64,000 nucleotides of DNA from Algoriphagus sp. PAP.12 (lineage in GTDB: Bacteria > Bacteroidota > Bacteroidia > Cytophagales > Cyclobacteriaceae): positions 496,001 through 560,000 of the forward strand of contig NZ_JAPPSQ010000001.1 of assembly GCF_026652115.1 (NCBI RefSeq). The letters are read 5' to 3'. Both the position numbers and the translations under genes were made by a program. The notes beneath the pieces were generated by a model, which was given only the letters and a program-made list of their open reading frames with translations, did not search any database and was not told where the DNA came from. Position 1 is the stretch's first letter. Each line of letters begins with the position of its first letter. Shown one piece after another: positions 16,671 through 26,072 of the stretch.

Positions 16671-18809
16671 TCAGCTTTCAACTTGAACAAGTTTTTGAAA
16701 ATCCGGATCATCAAAAAGCGAGACTAAAAATATATCTCTTTCATAATCCCAATAATGCCTTAATTGTCCTTCTTCCTTGGCTATGGCTAATTGTGAAATC
16801 GCTTCTTTTTTAAAACCTGCCAAAGCTAAAATCCTGGCTTTATGATAGGCAATGTGGTAGGGGTATTCATGCCTTCTCCATTTTAATTCCGTTTGATCTC
16901 CAAATTGATTGAGGAGATTTTCAATTTGATTAAAAGAACCTCTTTTGGCTTTTACATAAGTCAAATAGATCTCCAATTCTAGCCTCAATTTTGGCTGAAG
17001 TTTTAGCCTATCATTTATCAAACTCTCGGCATTTTCCATATCTCCAGCTAAAAAGTAAGCATCGATCAAATCATAATCTCCAACTCCTTCATTTGGAATA
17101 TCTTTTAGGAATTCAATCGCTTTATTCGCAAAATACTTCGACGAAGAATCATTGGATATTAATTGATATTCCATTGCTGCATGAACCAAATATGCTGTAT
17201 AAAATGATTGATCACGATAGGTATTTAGCAAACTATCCACCGAGTCCCTCCCTTTTCCCATCGCTACATAGGTACTAATCCATAATTCGGGAATAGCTGA
17301 ATTTTGTAAATCTTCCGGAATCGACATTAAATATTCAACACATTCATCAAACCTGTGGAGCATCAGGAGAGATTCTGCTTTATTCCTAGTTTTGAAATAA
17401 TGCCAAATCAAACCCATTTCATTGACATTGGGATCCTGAACTTGGGCTAATACTTCCAAGGCTTTTTCGGGCATAAAAAGGGACTTGTATTTATGTCCTG
17501 CCATAATATTGAAATAATAATCCTGCTGATAATCATCCAATATGCCCAAGCAAACCTGCAAAGCTTCCTTATACCTTCTTTGAAACATATTTGATTGCTC
17601 AAGGTATAAGGCCTTTTCATAGTGGGTCATGGTGGGAATTTTTTCAACCCTTTCCATGATTGAGTCAACCTTTGAATAATCGACAAACCAGGACATAAAA
17701 ATCTGGGCCATGACAAAATTGGGTTCCAGCGTAGTAGCTTTTCTGAAATAATTATAGGCTTTAGATGGATATAACCCATCTTTCATTTCAGCAAGTCCTT
17801 TTAAATATGCACTGTAGGCATTATAGCTCGGAGGTTTCAATTTCCCGATTTTTACATCTTCCAAATTGACAAGGAGTCCCAAGACATCCAGTCTTATTTC
17901 TTCAATTATGGACATCACGCTATCCTTATGCCCTTTATTGATTGGAAAATGATAGATTGATTCCTGCGTAATTCCATCAATCAAATTCACATCAAAATAG
18001 ATTTCATTGTTGGACAGGTAATAATTCCCAGTGAGTAAGTTTCGCGCATCAACCAATTGTGAGAATGTAGGTCGATTTTCCTGATCATTGCTTAATACAC
18101 CCAAACTAGGAAGGTATTCATCGACTGTAAAAGCTGGAACAGTTTTGATACCTTCCACATTATCCAGCTGAGTGGCAATCCAACTACTGGCAATTTCACC
18201 TATGGAATTCAGCTGAGGATTTCCTGTTTCGTTTTTGAAAGGAATTACTGCAATTCTGGAGTTCTGAGGTAATTGGAATTTTGATGAGTCTTCTTTTTGA
18301 AAAAAATAAATTCCAAATGGAACTATGATCAAGAGTGCTATCCAAATCAAACTTTGATAGTTTTTTTTAGGAGTTGAATCGATATCCCAAGGCAATAGGA
18401 TGTCTTTTTTTAGTATTTCATGAATTTCCGGATGCAAATAAAATTCGTAGATATCTTTCCCTTTAGGGCTGAAGTTATCTTCCTTTTTTTTGATCTCACC
18501 TGGACTAATTCCAAAATCATCTTTGAAACACTTATTAAAGTATGAGGGGTTTTCAAAACCTACTTTATAACTAATCTCTGATCCGGTAAAATCTGTTTTT
18601 AGCAGATATTCATAGGCTTTGAGTAGTCTTATATATCTGATAAATCTACCCGTGGATAATGAAATGGATTTTTTTAGTTTCCGATGAGTTTGTTCTCTAC
18701 TTAAGGATAAAGCTGAGGCCAATTCATTTCCATTAAAATCACTATCGTCCAAATTGGACAATACAATTTCAATTGCTGATTGAATAAAACTTGCACTTTG
18801 TAAATCCAT
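16671..18809 (-). CDS. Membrane-bound AraC-type regulator with TPR sensor domain
   Basis: A 712-residue one-component regulator. Residues 20-105 are an AraC/XylS double helix-turn-helix (NELASALSLSREQTHRKLKKS and GSEISYKVGFENPSYFNKCFKDDFGISPGEI). One transmembrane helix lies at about 152-170. Residues 185-300 resemble the TolB-N/FlgO-like domain found in CadC-type regulators (IAVIPFKNETGNPQLNSIGEIAS). The rest is helical with tetratricopeptide-like repeats. DNA binding is therefore cytoplasmic and the sensory part probably faces the periplasm. The frame is open to an ATG at 18959, but the extra 50 residues are not domain-like, so 18809 is preferred. It lies upstream of the cupin gene and diverges from the phosphoesterase, its likely control targets. 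The ligand is unknown. Confidence 0.82.
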   Translation of the reverse strand: MDLQSASFIQSAIEIVLSNLDDSDFNGNELASALSLSREQTHRKLKKSISLSTGRFIRYIRLLKAYEYLLKTDFTGSEISYKVGFENPSYFNKCFKDDFGISPGEIKKKEDNFSPKGKDIYEFYLHPEIHEILKKDILLPWDIDSTPKKNYQSLIWIALLIIVPFGIYFFQKEDSSKFQLPQNSRIAVIPFKNETGNPQLNSIGEIASSWIATQLDNVEGIKTVPAFTVDEYLPSLGVLSNDQENRPTFSQLVDARNLLTGNYYLSNNEIYFDVNLIDGITQESIYHFPINKGHKDSVMSIIEEIRLDVLGLLVNLEDVKIGKLKPPSYNAYSAYLKGLAEMKDGLYPSKAYNYFRKATTLEPNFVMAQIFMSWFVDYSKVDSIMERVEKIPTMTHYEKALYLEQSNMFQRRYKEALQVCLGILDDYQQDYYFNIMAGHKYKSLFMPEKALEVLAQVQDPNVNEMGLIWHYFKTRNKAESLLMLHRFDECVEYLMSIPEDLQNSAIPELWISTYVAMGKGRDSVDSLLNTYRDQSFYTAYLVHAAMEYQLISNDSSSKYFANKAIEFLKDIPNEGVGDYDLIDAYFLAGDMENAESLINDRLKLQPKLRLELEIYLTYVKAKRGSFNQIENLLNQFGDQTELKWRRHEYPYHIAYHKARILALAGFKKEAISQLAIAKEEGQLRHYWDYERDIFLVSLFDDPDFQKLVQVES

Positions 18810-18996
18810 AATAAAAAAGTATTGTACTGAATTTAAGGTTTTTAAAGTTGGATTGATGAATTTCAGACTGATTCCATTCCTAGGCATTTTTCGAAATGAC
18901 CTTTTTGTTAAGAGTTCACCTTTCATTCCTACATCCTTGGTCCTATTCCAATCTTTCATGGTATTTTAATAGAGAACAAGATCAGGCCAAATAACC

Positions 18997-20361
18997 ATGA
19001 AAAACTTTGCCTACATTTTTTTATTGATCCTTATCGCAGGATGCACCCATACTGAAAAGCAATCAAGTGTTTCTGAACAACAAACCGTATCAAACGAGCT
19101 TCCCCAATCCCCACATCATGTAAAATTGACTTGGGAAACCTCCCCAAGCACAAGTCAGGCAGTTTCTTGGAGAACTTCTGATGAAATCAAATCTGGAACA
19201 GTTGAATATGTAAAAGCAACAGCTTCTCCATTTTTTGAAGAAGATGTCCGACAAATATCAGCAGAGACAGACACCTTAACTTCAGACGACCGAACTTGGG
19301 CTTATCACCAGGCAAATATTACGGGATTAGAATCTGGAACCACCTATTCTTATCGAGTGGGAGGTGGAGATTTTTGGTCTGAATGGTCGGAATTCACCAC
19401 CGCCAGCGGAACTGATGAACCTTTTAAGTTTATCTATTTCGGCGATGTGCAGCGATTTATCTATTCCAAAGGAAGTCGAATTCTTCGCCAAGCAATTTTA
19501 AATGTACCAGATGCTAAATTCATGGTTTTTGGTGGAGATCTGGTTCATAGAGGTGCTCAAAACATTGAAAATTACGGTGAGTTTTTTCCTGGGGGAGGCT
19601 GGATTTTCCAAAATATCCCAACTATCGCTACTCCAGGAAACCATGAACATGATAATGCTAAATCAGGGATTGATTTGTCTGATCTCTGGTTTCAAAATTT
19701 CAATTTTCCCAAAAATAGCCCTGAAGGTCACGAGGAAGAAACCTACTTTGTGGATTACAACAATGTCCGGATCATATCCCTCAATATGTGCCGCTATAGA
19801 TATAAGGATGATCGAAAAGAAATCTACGATTGGACCAAGGAAAGGCTTGAGGAATTTGAGGGAGACTGGGTATTTATCACCTTCCACTATGCCATGGATG
19901 CCTTGGCTCGTAATCGAGATGCAGGAATTCGCTTTCCGGAATTCAAGGCTTTGTTTGAGCAATACCAGATTCCAATGGTTTTGACAGGACATGAACATCT
20001 GTATTCCAGAGGAAGAATGGATGCACCATTTCCGGTCTATGTAGTATCTGTTGCTGGACCCTATCAAAATGCCATCCGCTTTGCAGATTGGATAGAGAGA
20101 GCCGGAACCAATATGCAGCTCTTCCAAGAAATAGAAGTAAGTCCCGATACGCTCCATTATTTTAGCAAAACTGTCCTAGGGGATATTTATGATGAGTTCA
20201 AGATTGTCAAAGATGGAGCAGGAAAATTGACATTTATAGATGGAAAAAATCTTCCTGAAGAATCATTGGAACCTACACAAGATTTTGAAGATCGTTATGA
20301 CCAAGATTTGGTGGAATCCTATGAAAAAGATAGGGAAGAGTATTTAAAGAGGAGGAGATAA
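18997..20361 (+). CDS. Purple acid phosphatase-like metallophosphoesterase, lipoprotein
   Basis: A 454-residue lipoprotein (lipobox IAGC, Cys16). An N-terminal fibronectin-III-like domain (about residues 38-136) is followed by a calcineurin-type phosphoesterase domain. Metal-binding blocks are visible: FGDVQR (149-150), GGDLVHRG (179-181), GNHEHD (214-218), FHYA and GHEHLYSR. The family also has a Tyr in the second block that gives the purple colour; here the position after GGD is Leu-Val, so the metal content is uncertain. Expected role: release of phosphate from esters at the cell surface. It diverges from the AraC/TPR regulator across 187 bases. Confidence 0.85.
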   Translation: MKNFAYIFLLILIAGCTHTEKQSSVSEQQTVSNELPQSPHHVKLTWETSPSTSQAVSWRTSDEIKSGTVEYVKATASPFFEEDVRQISAETDTLTSDDRTWAYHQANITGLESGTTYSYRVGGGDFWSEWSEFTTASGTDEPFKFIYFGDVQRFIYSKGSRILRQAILNVPDAKFMVFGGDLVHRGAQNIENYGEFFPGGGWIFQNIPTIATPGNHEHDNAKSGIDLSDLWFQNFNFPKNSPEGHEEETYFVDYNNVRIISLNMCRYRYKDDRKEIYDWTKERLEEFEGDWVFITFHYAMDALARNRDAGIRFPEFKALFEQYQIPMVLTGHEHLYSRGRMDAPFPVYVVSVAGPYQNAIRFADWIERAGTNMQLFQEIEVSPDTLHYFSKTVLGDIYDEFKIVKDGAGKLTFIDGKNLPEESLEPTQDFEDRYDQDLVESYEKDREEYLKRRR

Positions 20362-20364
20362 TTG

Positions 20365-22794
20365 TTATTCCAATTCCACCAACTCTATCTTTTTGCTAAA
20401 GCCCACTTTATCCAAAACAATCACTCCCTTATCAATCTGGTCAAAAACATACTTGATTTCAGAAATGTGGTAAGGATCAAATTCTGGATTTTTGGAATTC
20501 ATCTTTTCCAGTTCGAAAACATACTTTTGAAAAACGATTTCTGAACTTCCATCTCCATCCAAAAAGTCCATTTTCATGGTATTGGTAACGATTTGACGCT
20601 GCAAAGCTGAAAACTTACTCAATAAAAAAGAAACCTGATTTCCGGCAGAATCAATCATTTGAATCCTTAGATCCAAAGGTTTTTCAGGCTCTTTTTCATC
20701 CTCATTCTCCATTTCTTCTTCTACTTCCTCATCATTTTCATTGGAATTTTCCGAATCCTCAAGCTCTTCATCGTCTTCGGACTCATTCTCATTTTCATTA
20801 TTGTTGGAAATCCACTTTCCCCCAGTTTTGGGATTGGAGCTTTCTTTGGATTCTGCCATTTCAAAGACAAAAACAGAGGTAGAATCTAATTGGAGTTTTT
20901 CCAAATCTGGAAAAATGGAATAGGAAGCGATCAAAGAATCAGCTACTGCTTCATTCACTTTTTCTTCTTTCAAAGAATCAGCGATTTCGTAATTCCAGCC
21001 CAAGAAAACTGCACGAGTTCCTTTTTTACCATATTTTAAATCTATTTCTCCCTCTCTCCAAACTTTCAGATTTTCTCCTGAAATTTTCCCTCCGGAACCA
21101 GTTGAAGTCACATCAAGATCTGCATTGAAATCGGTAATATATTGAGTATTCGAATCTTCAAATTGGTTCAGATAAATCGTCTCTGGCAACCAATCTTTTC
21201 CAGTCCTTGCGTCCATGAATAGAGGCAAATACTCCTTTTTGTCATTTAGTGTAATATCCAGAAAAGCCGAAATATAGACTTTGGCTATTTCCTGTTGGCT
21301 TTCCGCATCCATTTGCTGCTCCAAATTGAGCAGCCCTTTCAAAGGATTTCCCGTATCATTATCGCCCCAGGAGGTATTGAACTGCCCGTGATTGGCTCCT
21401 TGGATATACAGGCCGGTTTTGAAATGATAGGCACTGTCTTCAAAGGTTACCCTCTCAAATTGCATGGAACCCATAAATGAAGTTACGTCCGCATCCTGAG
21501 AACCGTGAAAAACAAAGTAATCGATATCCTTCAATTTCGTTCGGGTATTTCCTGGTTGATACTGACCGTCCACCGGTGCGATGGATACGATGGATTGAAT
21601 GTTGAAATGGTATCCCAAAGGAATGGTCGCATCATCAGGATAATAATCCAATTCATTGAGCATAGCTGCATGAGCGACTGCTTCACCACCTCGGGAGTGT
21701 CCCATCAAGGAAATACGATTCATATCGACTTTCCCAGCAAAAAGATGTTCATCCGCTCCATTCCACTTCTCCCAAACTTTCAGATGCTCCAGTAACAACC
21801 AGCCACGGGCGTCATTTTCTTTTTCCAAGCCTCCAAATAAGTCAGACCAGGATCCATTGATGAAATTCTCATCCACAGACACCAATATCATTCCCCGAGA
21901 GGCCAACAATTCACCTAGATAATCATATCCTGGATCCGAAAAATCTTGCATGGAGTGATTACCATGAACTACCAAAACTAAAGGAAAAGGCCCATCTCCT
22001 TCCGGAAACCAAACTCTCCCATTGATCGGAAGAGATTTGGAATCAAAGCCCCAATATTTCTCTCTCCACCAGCCACCGATACCTTCCCAATTATCCAAAA
22101 ATGCGACCCCATTTACTGAATCCGTTTTGAAGGTTACTTCTTCTCCAAATTCCGGTCTATGCTTATCCTTTCCACTACCATAGGTCATTGTTAAGACTCC
22201 ATAAGTTCCTGCTTTTGCAGGTGAATCTCCAGGAATTTGAGGAATAGCAACATTGGAATAAAGTGCGGCATTTTCGATGTTATCCATCGCTATTCCTTTC
22301 AATGAGTAGTAATAAATACTCATGCCCAATCCGGCAATAGCTAAAAGTGCACCTAGGATAAAAATCACCTTTTTTGGTGTGGTCAATGGCTTGAAACCTG
22401 TTTTCGAAAAAGTGAACCAAGTGGCTCCCAAAAAAGAACAAAGCAAAATGCTCCATCCGATTAATTTGATATTCCCAAAGTAGTTGATCAGAAAAAGGGG
22501 AAATGCCATCAACAATGCTATTCTATACCATTTGGGGATTTGATTTAGTTTTTTGATCAACCAAGAATTAATGAATGCCAAAAGCGTGGCAGCCGCAATC
22601 ATTAAAAGACCTAAAACGAATATCCAAGGATCACGAATATTGAAAGCTGACAAAAGCGCATAAATCAGCATCAGACCAATACTTCCAATCAATAAGCCTA
22701 CACCAGCCCCCTTGATGGCTGTCTGCCCTGGAGTAATTAGTTTCAATTTAGCTTGTACCCAGGCCCAAGCTTGTTTGAATTTCTTCTTGATCAT
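20365..22794 (-). CDS. Membrane-anchored alpha/beta hydrolase with acidic insertion
   Basis: An 809-residue protein. The first about 165 residues hold five transmembrane helices. Then comes an alpha/beta hydrolase fold: VVHGNHSMQDFSDPGYDYLGELLASRG around the oxyanion site, nucleophile elbow GHSRGGEA with Ser near residue 366, and a histidine candidate in IQGANHGQFN. Residues about 662-704 are a strikingly acidic, low-complexity stretch of Asn, Glu, Asp and Ser, followed by a C-terminal beta domain. The substrate is unknown; an esterase or lipase acting at the outside of the membrane is plausible. The stop is 3 bases from the convergent phosphoesterase stop, with no terminator between. Confidence 0.8.
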   Translation of the reverse strand: MIKKKFKQAWAWVQAKLKLITPGQTAIKGAGVGLLIGSIGLMLIYALLSAFNIRDPWIFVLGLLMIAAATLLAFINSWLIKKLNQIPKWYRIALLMAFPLFLINYFGNIKLIGWSILLCSFLGATWFTFSKTGFKPLTTPKKVIFILGALLAIAGLGMSIYYYSLKGIAMDNIENAALYSNVAIPQIPGDSPAKAGTYGVLTMTYGSGKDKHRPEFGEEVTFKTDSVNGVAFLDNWEGIGGWWREKYWGFDSKSLPINGRVWFPEGDGPFPLVLVVHGNHSMQDFSDPGYDYLGELLASRGMILVSVDENFINGSWSDLFGGLEKENDARGWLLLEHLKVWEKWNGADEHLFAGKVDMNRISLMGHSRGGEAVAHAAMLNELDYYPDDATIPLGYHFNIQSIVSIAPVDGQYQPGNTRTKLKDIDYFVFHGSQDADVTSFMGSMQFERVTFEDSAYHFKTGLYIQGANHGQFNTSWGDNDTGNPLKGLLNLEQQMDAESQQEIAKVYISAFLDITLNDKKEYLPLFMDARTGKDWLPETIYLNQFEDSNTQYITDFNADLDVTSTGSGGKISGENLKVWREGEIDLKYGKKGTRAVFLGWNYEIADSLKEEKVNEAVADSLIASYSIFPDLEKLQLDSTSVFVFEMAESKESSNPKTGGKWISNNNENENESEDDEELEDSENSNENDEEVEEEMENEDEKEPEKPLDLRIQMIDSAGNQVSFLLSKFSALQRQIVTNTMKMDFLDGDGSSEIVFQKYVFELEKMNSKNPEFDPYHISEIKYVFDQIDKGVIVLDKVGFSKKIELVELE

Positions 22795-22911
22795 TTTCGG
22801 TAGGTTGATGATAAATATCTAAAAATTAACAGGTTCTCTAATCTACCGAAATTTTGGGATAGAACATGTTTTTTGGCAAAAGCCCAAAAATAGGAATGGC
22901 TTCAAGCAAAA

Positions 22912-22943
22912 AAAACCCTCAGGAAACTATTCCCAAGGGTTTT
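22912..22943 (-). terminator. Terminator of the fad operon
   Basis: Read leftward, AAAACCCT and AGGGTTTT form an 8-bp stem with a 16-base loop and are followed by a long T-run. It lies 28 bases past the acyl-CoA dehydrogenase stop. Confidence 0.8.
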
Positions 22944-22970
22944 AACTCTATCTATTTGATCAATCTGAAA

Positions 22971-24767
22971 TTAAAATGGATACTTGCCTTGAGCAATCAT
23001 ATAATCGGCGATCTCTCTTCTCAATGCTTTGGTATTGATCAGATCCATTTTGGTAAATCGCTTCAATCCCATCAACATCACTTTTTGTTCGTCCCCTTTG
23101 GTAAAGGAAGCAATTGCTTCTTTGGCTGCAGAGCTGATTTTTTCAACTGCTTCAAACAAATAAACCTGTGCCATAGAAATCTGATGCTTGGTCGCCTCCT
23201 CACCTTTCAAACTTACCAGTTTCTCAGATCTCAAAATCGCAGATTCAGCTGCATAGATTTCAATCATGATATCAGCCAAATTCATCATGATTTCTTGCTC
23301 GTCTTCGATCCTATCTTGTAAAGCCATGGCAGCTTTACCCCCAACCATCAGGAATACTTTTTTCAATTTTTTCAATACTTCCTTCTCAGCTGCAAAAAGC
23401 TCAGAGGTATCGATTGTTTCAAAAGAAGGTACAGCCGTCAATTCATTGGAAACTGCCATCGCTGGTTCAAAAAGATTGATTTCTCCTTTCATGGCTCTTT
23501 TCAAAACCATTCCAACCATCAGCATGCGGTTGATTTCATTGGTTCCTTCATAAATTCTGGAAATCCTAGCATCCCGATAGGCTCTTTCCATTGGTGCCTC
23601 TGCAGAATAGCCCATTCCTCCATAGACTTGAACCCCTTCATCTACCACATAATCCAAAACTTCTGAACAATGAACTTTTGCCAGGGCTGCTTCAATGGCA
23701 AATTGCTCCAAGGCTTTCAATTTTGCCTCTGCATCAGACATTCCCTCTGCAGCAAGGCTGCTCATTTTATCTTCAATATCCTGACCAGCTCGATAGCAAA
23801 GGGATTCTGCAACATAAGATTGGATTGCCATTTCAGCTAGCTTATGTTTGATGGCTCCAAAAGTATTGATCGCCACTCCAAATTGCTTTCGCTCAGTAGA
23901 ATATTTAATTGCATGAGATGTAACTGTTCTTACTCCTCCCAAAACTCCAGCTCCCAGTTTTACACGGCCAATATTTAAGATGTTAACCGCGATTTTGAAT
24001 CCATTTCCACGATCAGAAAGCATGTTTTCAACCGGCACTTTACAATCATTGAAAAAGACTTGACGAGTTGAAGATCCTTTGATCCCCATCTTCTTTTCTT
24101 CTTCATTCATAGTGATACCACCAAAAGTCTTTTCGACAATAAATGCTGTCAGATTCTTATCATCTTCAATTTTAGCGAAGACGATAAATAGATCTGCAAA
24201 GCCTGCATTGGAAATCCACATCTTCTGTCCATTGATCAGATAGTGCTTCCCATCTTCAGTCAAAGACGCTTTGGTTTTACCGCTATTGGCATCCGATCCT
24301 GCATCTGGTTCAGTCAAGCAATAGCAAGCTGCCCATTCTCCAGTGGCTAATTTTGGAAGGTATTTTTGTTTTTGTTCCTCAGTACCGTAATAAAGAATTG
24401 GCAAGGTTCCAATACCAGTATGTGCACCATAAGTAGTCGAGAACGAGCCTGCAGCACCGATTATATCAGCGATCAACATGGATGTGTTAAAGCTCATTCC
24501 CATTCCTCCGTATTCTTCAGGAACTGAAATGCCCAAAAGACCTAATTCTCCTGCTTTTTTGAAAATGGAAGGGACCAAATCAGGATTTTTCATGCTGTCG
24601 ATTTCTTCGATATTGGGAGTGATCTCCGTATCGATAAAATCCTGACAAGCTTGAGCCATCATTTTCTGTTCTTCGGTAAATTGTTCAGGAATAAAGATCT
24701 CTTGAGCATCTGTTTCCCTGATAAGGAATTCTCCTCCTTTTATAGTTTTGGATGTTATTGTTGACAT
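22971..24767 (-). CDS. fadE: Acyl-CoA dehydrogenase (FadE of fadNAE type)
   Basis: A 598-residue FAD enzyme that introduces the first double bond in beta-oxidation. The acyl-CoA dehydrogenase core covers about residues 30-420: CLTEPDAGSDANSGKT and WISNAGFADLF for FAD contacts, IYEGTNEINRML with the catalytic-region glutamate, and RIYEGT. About 170 additional C-terminal helical residues match the long form of this enzyme found in Firmicutes (YusJ/FadE) and Bacteroidota. It is the last gene of the beta-oxidation operon, 73 bases after the thiolase, and precedes the terminator at 22912-22943. Start ATG at 24767. Confidence 0.92.
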   Translation of the reverse strand: MSTITSKTIKGGEFLIRETDAQEIFIPEQFTEEQKMMAQACQDFIDTEITPNIEEIDSMKNPDLVPSIFKKAGELGLLGISVPEEYGGMGMSFNTSMLIADIIGAAGSFSTTYGAHTGIGTLPILYYGTEEQKQKYLPKLATGEWAACYCLTEPDAGSDANSGKTKASLTEDGKHYLINGQKMWISNAGFADLFIVFAKIEDDKNLTAFIVEKTFGGITMNEEEKKMGIKGSSTRQVFFNDCKVPVENMLSDRGNGFKIAVNILNIGRVKLGAGVLGGVRTVTSHAIKYSTERKQFGVAINTFGAIKHKLAEMAIQSYVAESLCYRAGQDIEDKMSSLAAEGMSDAEAKLKALEQFAIEAALAKVHCSEVLDYVVDEGVQVYGGMGYSAEAPMERAYRDARISRIYEGTNEINRMLMVGMVLKRAMKGEINLFEPAMAVSNELTAVPSFETIDTSELFAAEKEVLKKLKKVFLMVGGKAAMALQDRIEDEQEIMMNLADIMIEIYAAESAILRSEKLVSLKGEEATKHQISMAQVYLFEAVEKISSAAKEAIASFTKGDEQKVMLMGLKRFTKMDLINTKALRREIADYMIAQGKYPF

Positions 24768-24840
24768 GGTTTTTTGTTAAGACTTTAGACAATAGACTTT
24801 TCGGTTTAATTTCGAATGATGAATTCTAAATAATGAAGAT

Positions 24841-26016
24841 TTATTTCAATAATTCGAAAACTCCAGCGACTCCCTGGCCACCCCCTACACAAGCGGTTAC
24901 CATTCCATACTTTTCATTTCTTCTTCTCATTTCATTGAAAAGCTGAACAGAAAGCTTGGCTCCCGTACAACCAAGCGGGTGGCCCAATGCTACTGCTCCA
25001 CCATTGACATTGACGATTTCCTCATCCATGTCCAAAGACTTGATAACTGCCAAAGCCTGTGCTGCAAATGCTTCATTCAATTCGATCAGACCGATATCAC
25101 TTAAATTAAGCCCTGCTTGTTTCAATGCTTTTGGAACTGCTTCTTTTGGACCTATCCCCATGATTCTTGGATCAACTCCGGCTACTGAATAAGCCATCAT
25201 CCGAGCAACTGGGTCCAAATTGAGTGACTTCATCAAGCGCTCAGACATCACCACCACGAAAGAAGCTCCATCTGAAGTTTGTGAAGAATTTCCAGCAGTA
25301 ACCTGACCACCATTTTTAAATGCGGGTCTCAATCCTGCCAACACGTCCATCGTAGTCCCTGCTCGAGGTCCTTCATCCGTATCAACTACAAATTTTCGGG
25401 TTTTCTTTTTCCCCTTATCATCTACATAGGTTTCTTCAACTTCTACAGGGACTATTTCCTCTTTGAATTTTCCACTGGCAATTGCAGCCAAAGCCCTTTC
25501 GTGAGACCTCACTGAAAATGCATCGGATTGCTCTCTGGTGATATCATAATCTTTGGCCAGCTCCTCTGCAGTCAATCCCATACTTAGATAATAGGAAGGA
25601 TGTTCCGTTGCAATTTTGTAGTTAAGCACGGTCTTGTATCCCATCATCGGAACCAAAGACATAGATTCAGTACCTCCGGCAATAATACAATCCGCCATTC
25701 CAGCTTTGATTTTTCCCACTGCTAAAGCGATGGCTTCTAAGCCAGATCCGCAATAGCGGTTGATAATGAAACCTGGGTTATCTATTCCTAAGGCCATGAG
25801 GGAAATCATTCTTCCCATTTGCATACCCTGTTCTGCTTCTGGTACGGCATTTCCAACGATCAAATCGTCTACCATACTTGCTTCCAAACCAGGCGTATTT
25901 GCAATCAGGTGGGTAATCACATCTGTTGCCAAATCATCAGGTCGATAAAATCGAAATCCTCCTTTTTTGGCTTTTCCAACAGCCGATCTATATCCATTTA
26001 TTATATATGCGTCCAT
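24841..26016 (-). CDS. fadA: Acetyl-CoA acyltransferase (3-ketoacyl-CoA thiolase)
   Basis: A 391-residue thiolase catalysing the last beta-oxidation step, release of acetyl-CoA from 3-ketoacyl-CoA. The acyl-accepting cysteine is in NRYCGSGLEAI, the general-base histidine in VALGHPLGCTGAKL, and the second cysteine in TACVGGGQGVAG. Its length is that of a normal tetrameric thiolase. It lies 56 bases after fadN and 73 before fadE, in the order fadN-fadA-fadE known from Bacillus subtilis. Confidence 0.93.
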   Translation of the reverse strand: MDAYIINGYRSAVGKAKKGGFRFYRPDDLATDVITHLIANTPGLEASMVDDLIVGNAVPEAEQGMQMGRMISLMALGIDNPGFIINRYCGSGLEAIALAVGKIKAGMADCIIAGGTESMSLVPMMGYKTVLNYKIATEHPSYYLSMGLTAEELAKDYDITREQSDAFSVRSHERALAAIASGKFKEEIVPVEVEETYVDDKGKKKTRKFVVDTDEGPRAGTTMDVLAGLRPAFKNGGQVTAGNSSQTSDGASFVVVMSERLMKSLNLDPVARMMAYSVAGVDPRIMGIGPKEAVPKALKQAGLNLSDIGLIELNEAFAAQALAVIKSLDMDEEIVNVNGGAVALGHPLGCTGAKLSVQLFNEMRRRNEKYGMVTACVGGGQGVAGVFELLK

Positions 26017-26072
26017 GTTATTTTGAGATTTGTAATTGAGTTATTGGATTTAAAGTGCTTCCTACTTAGAAT

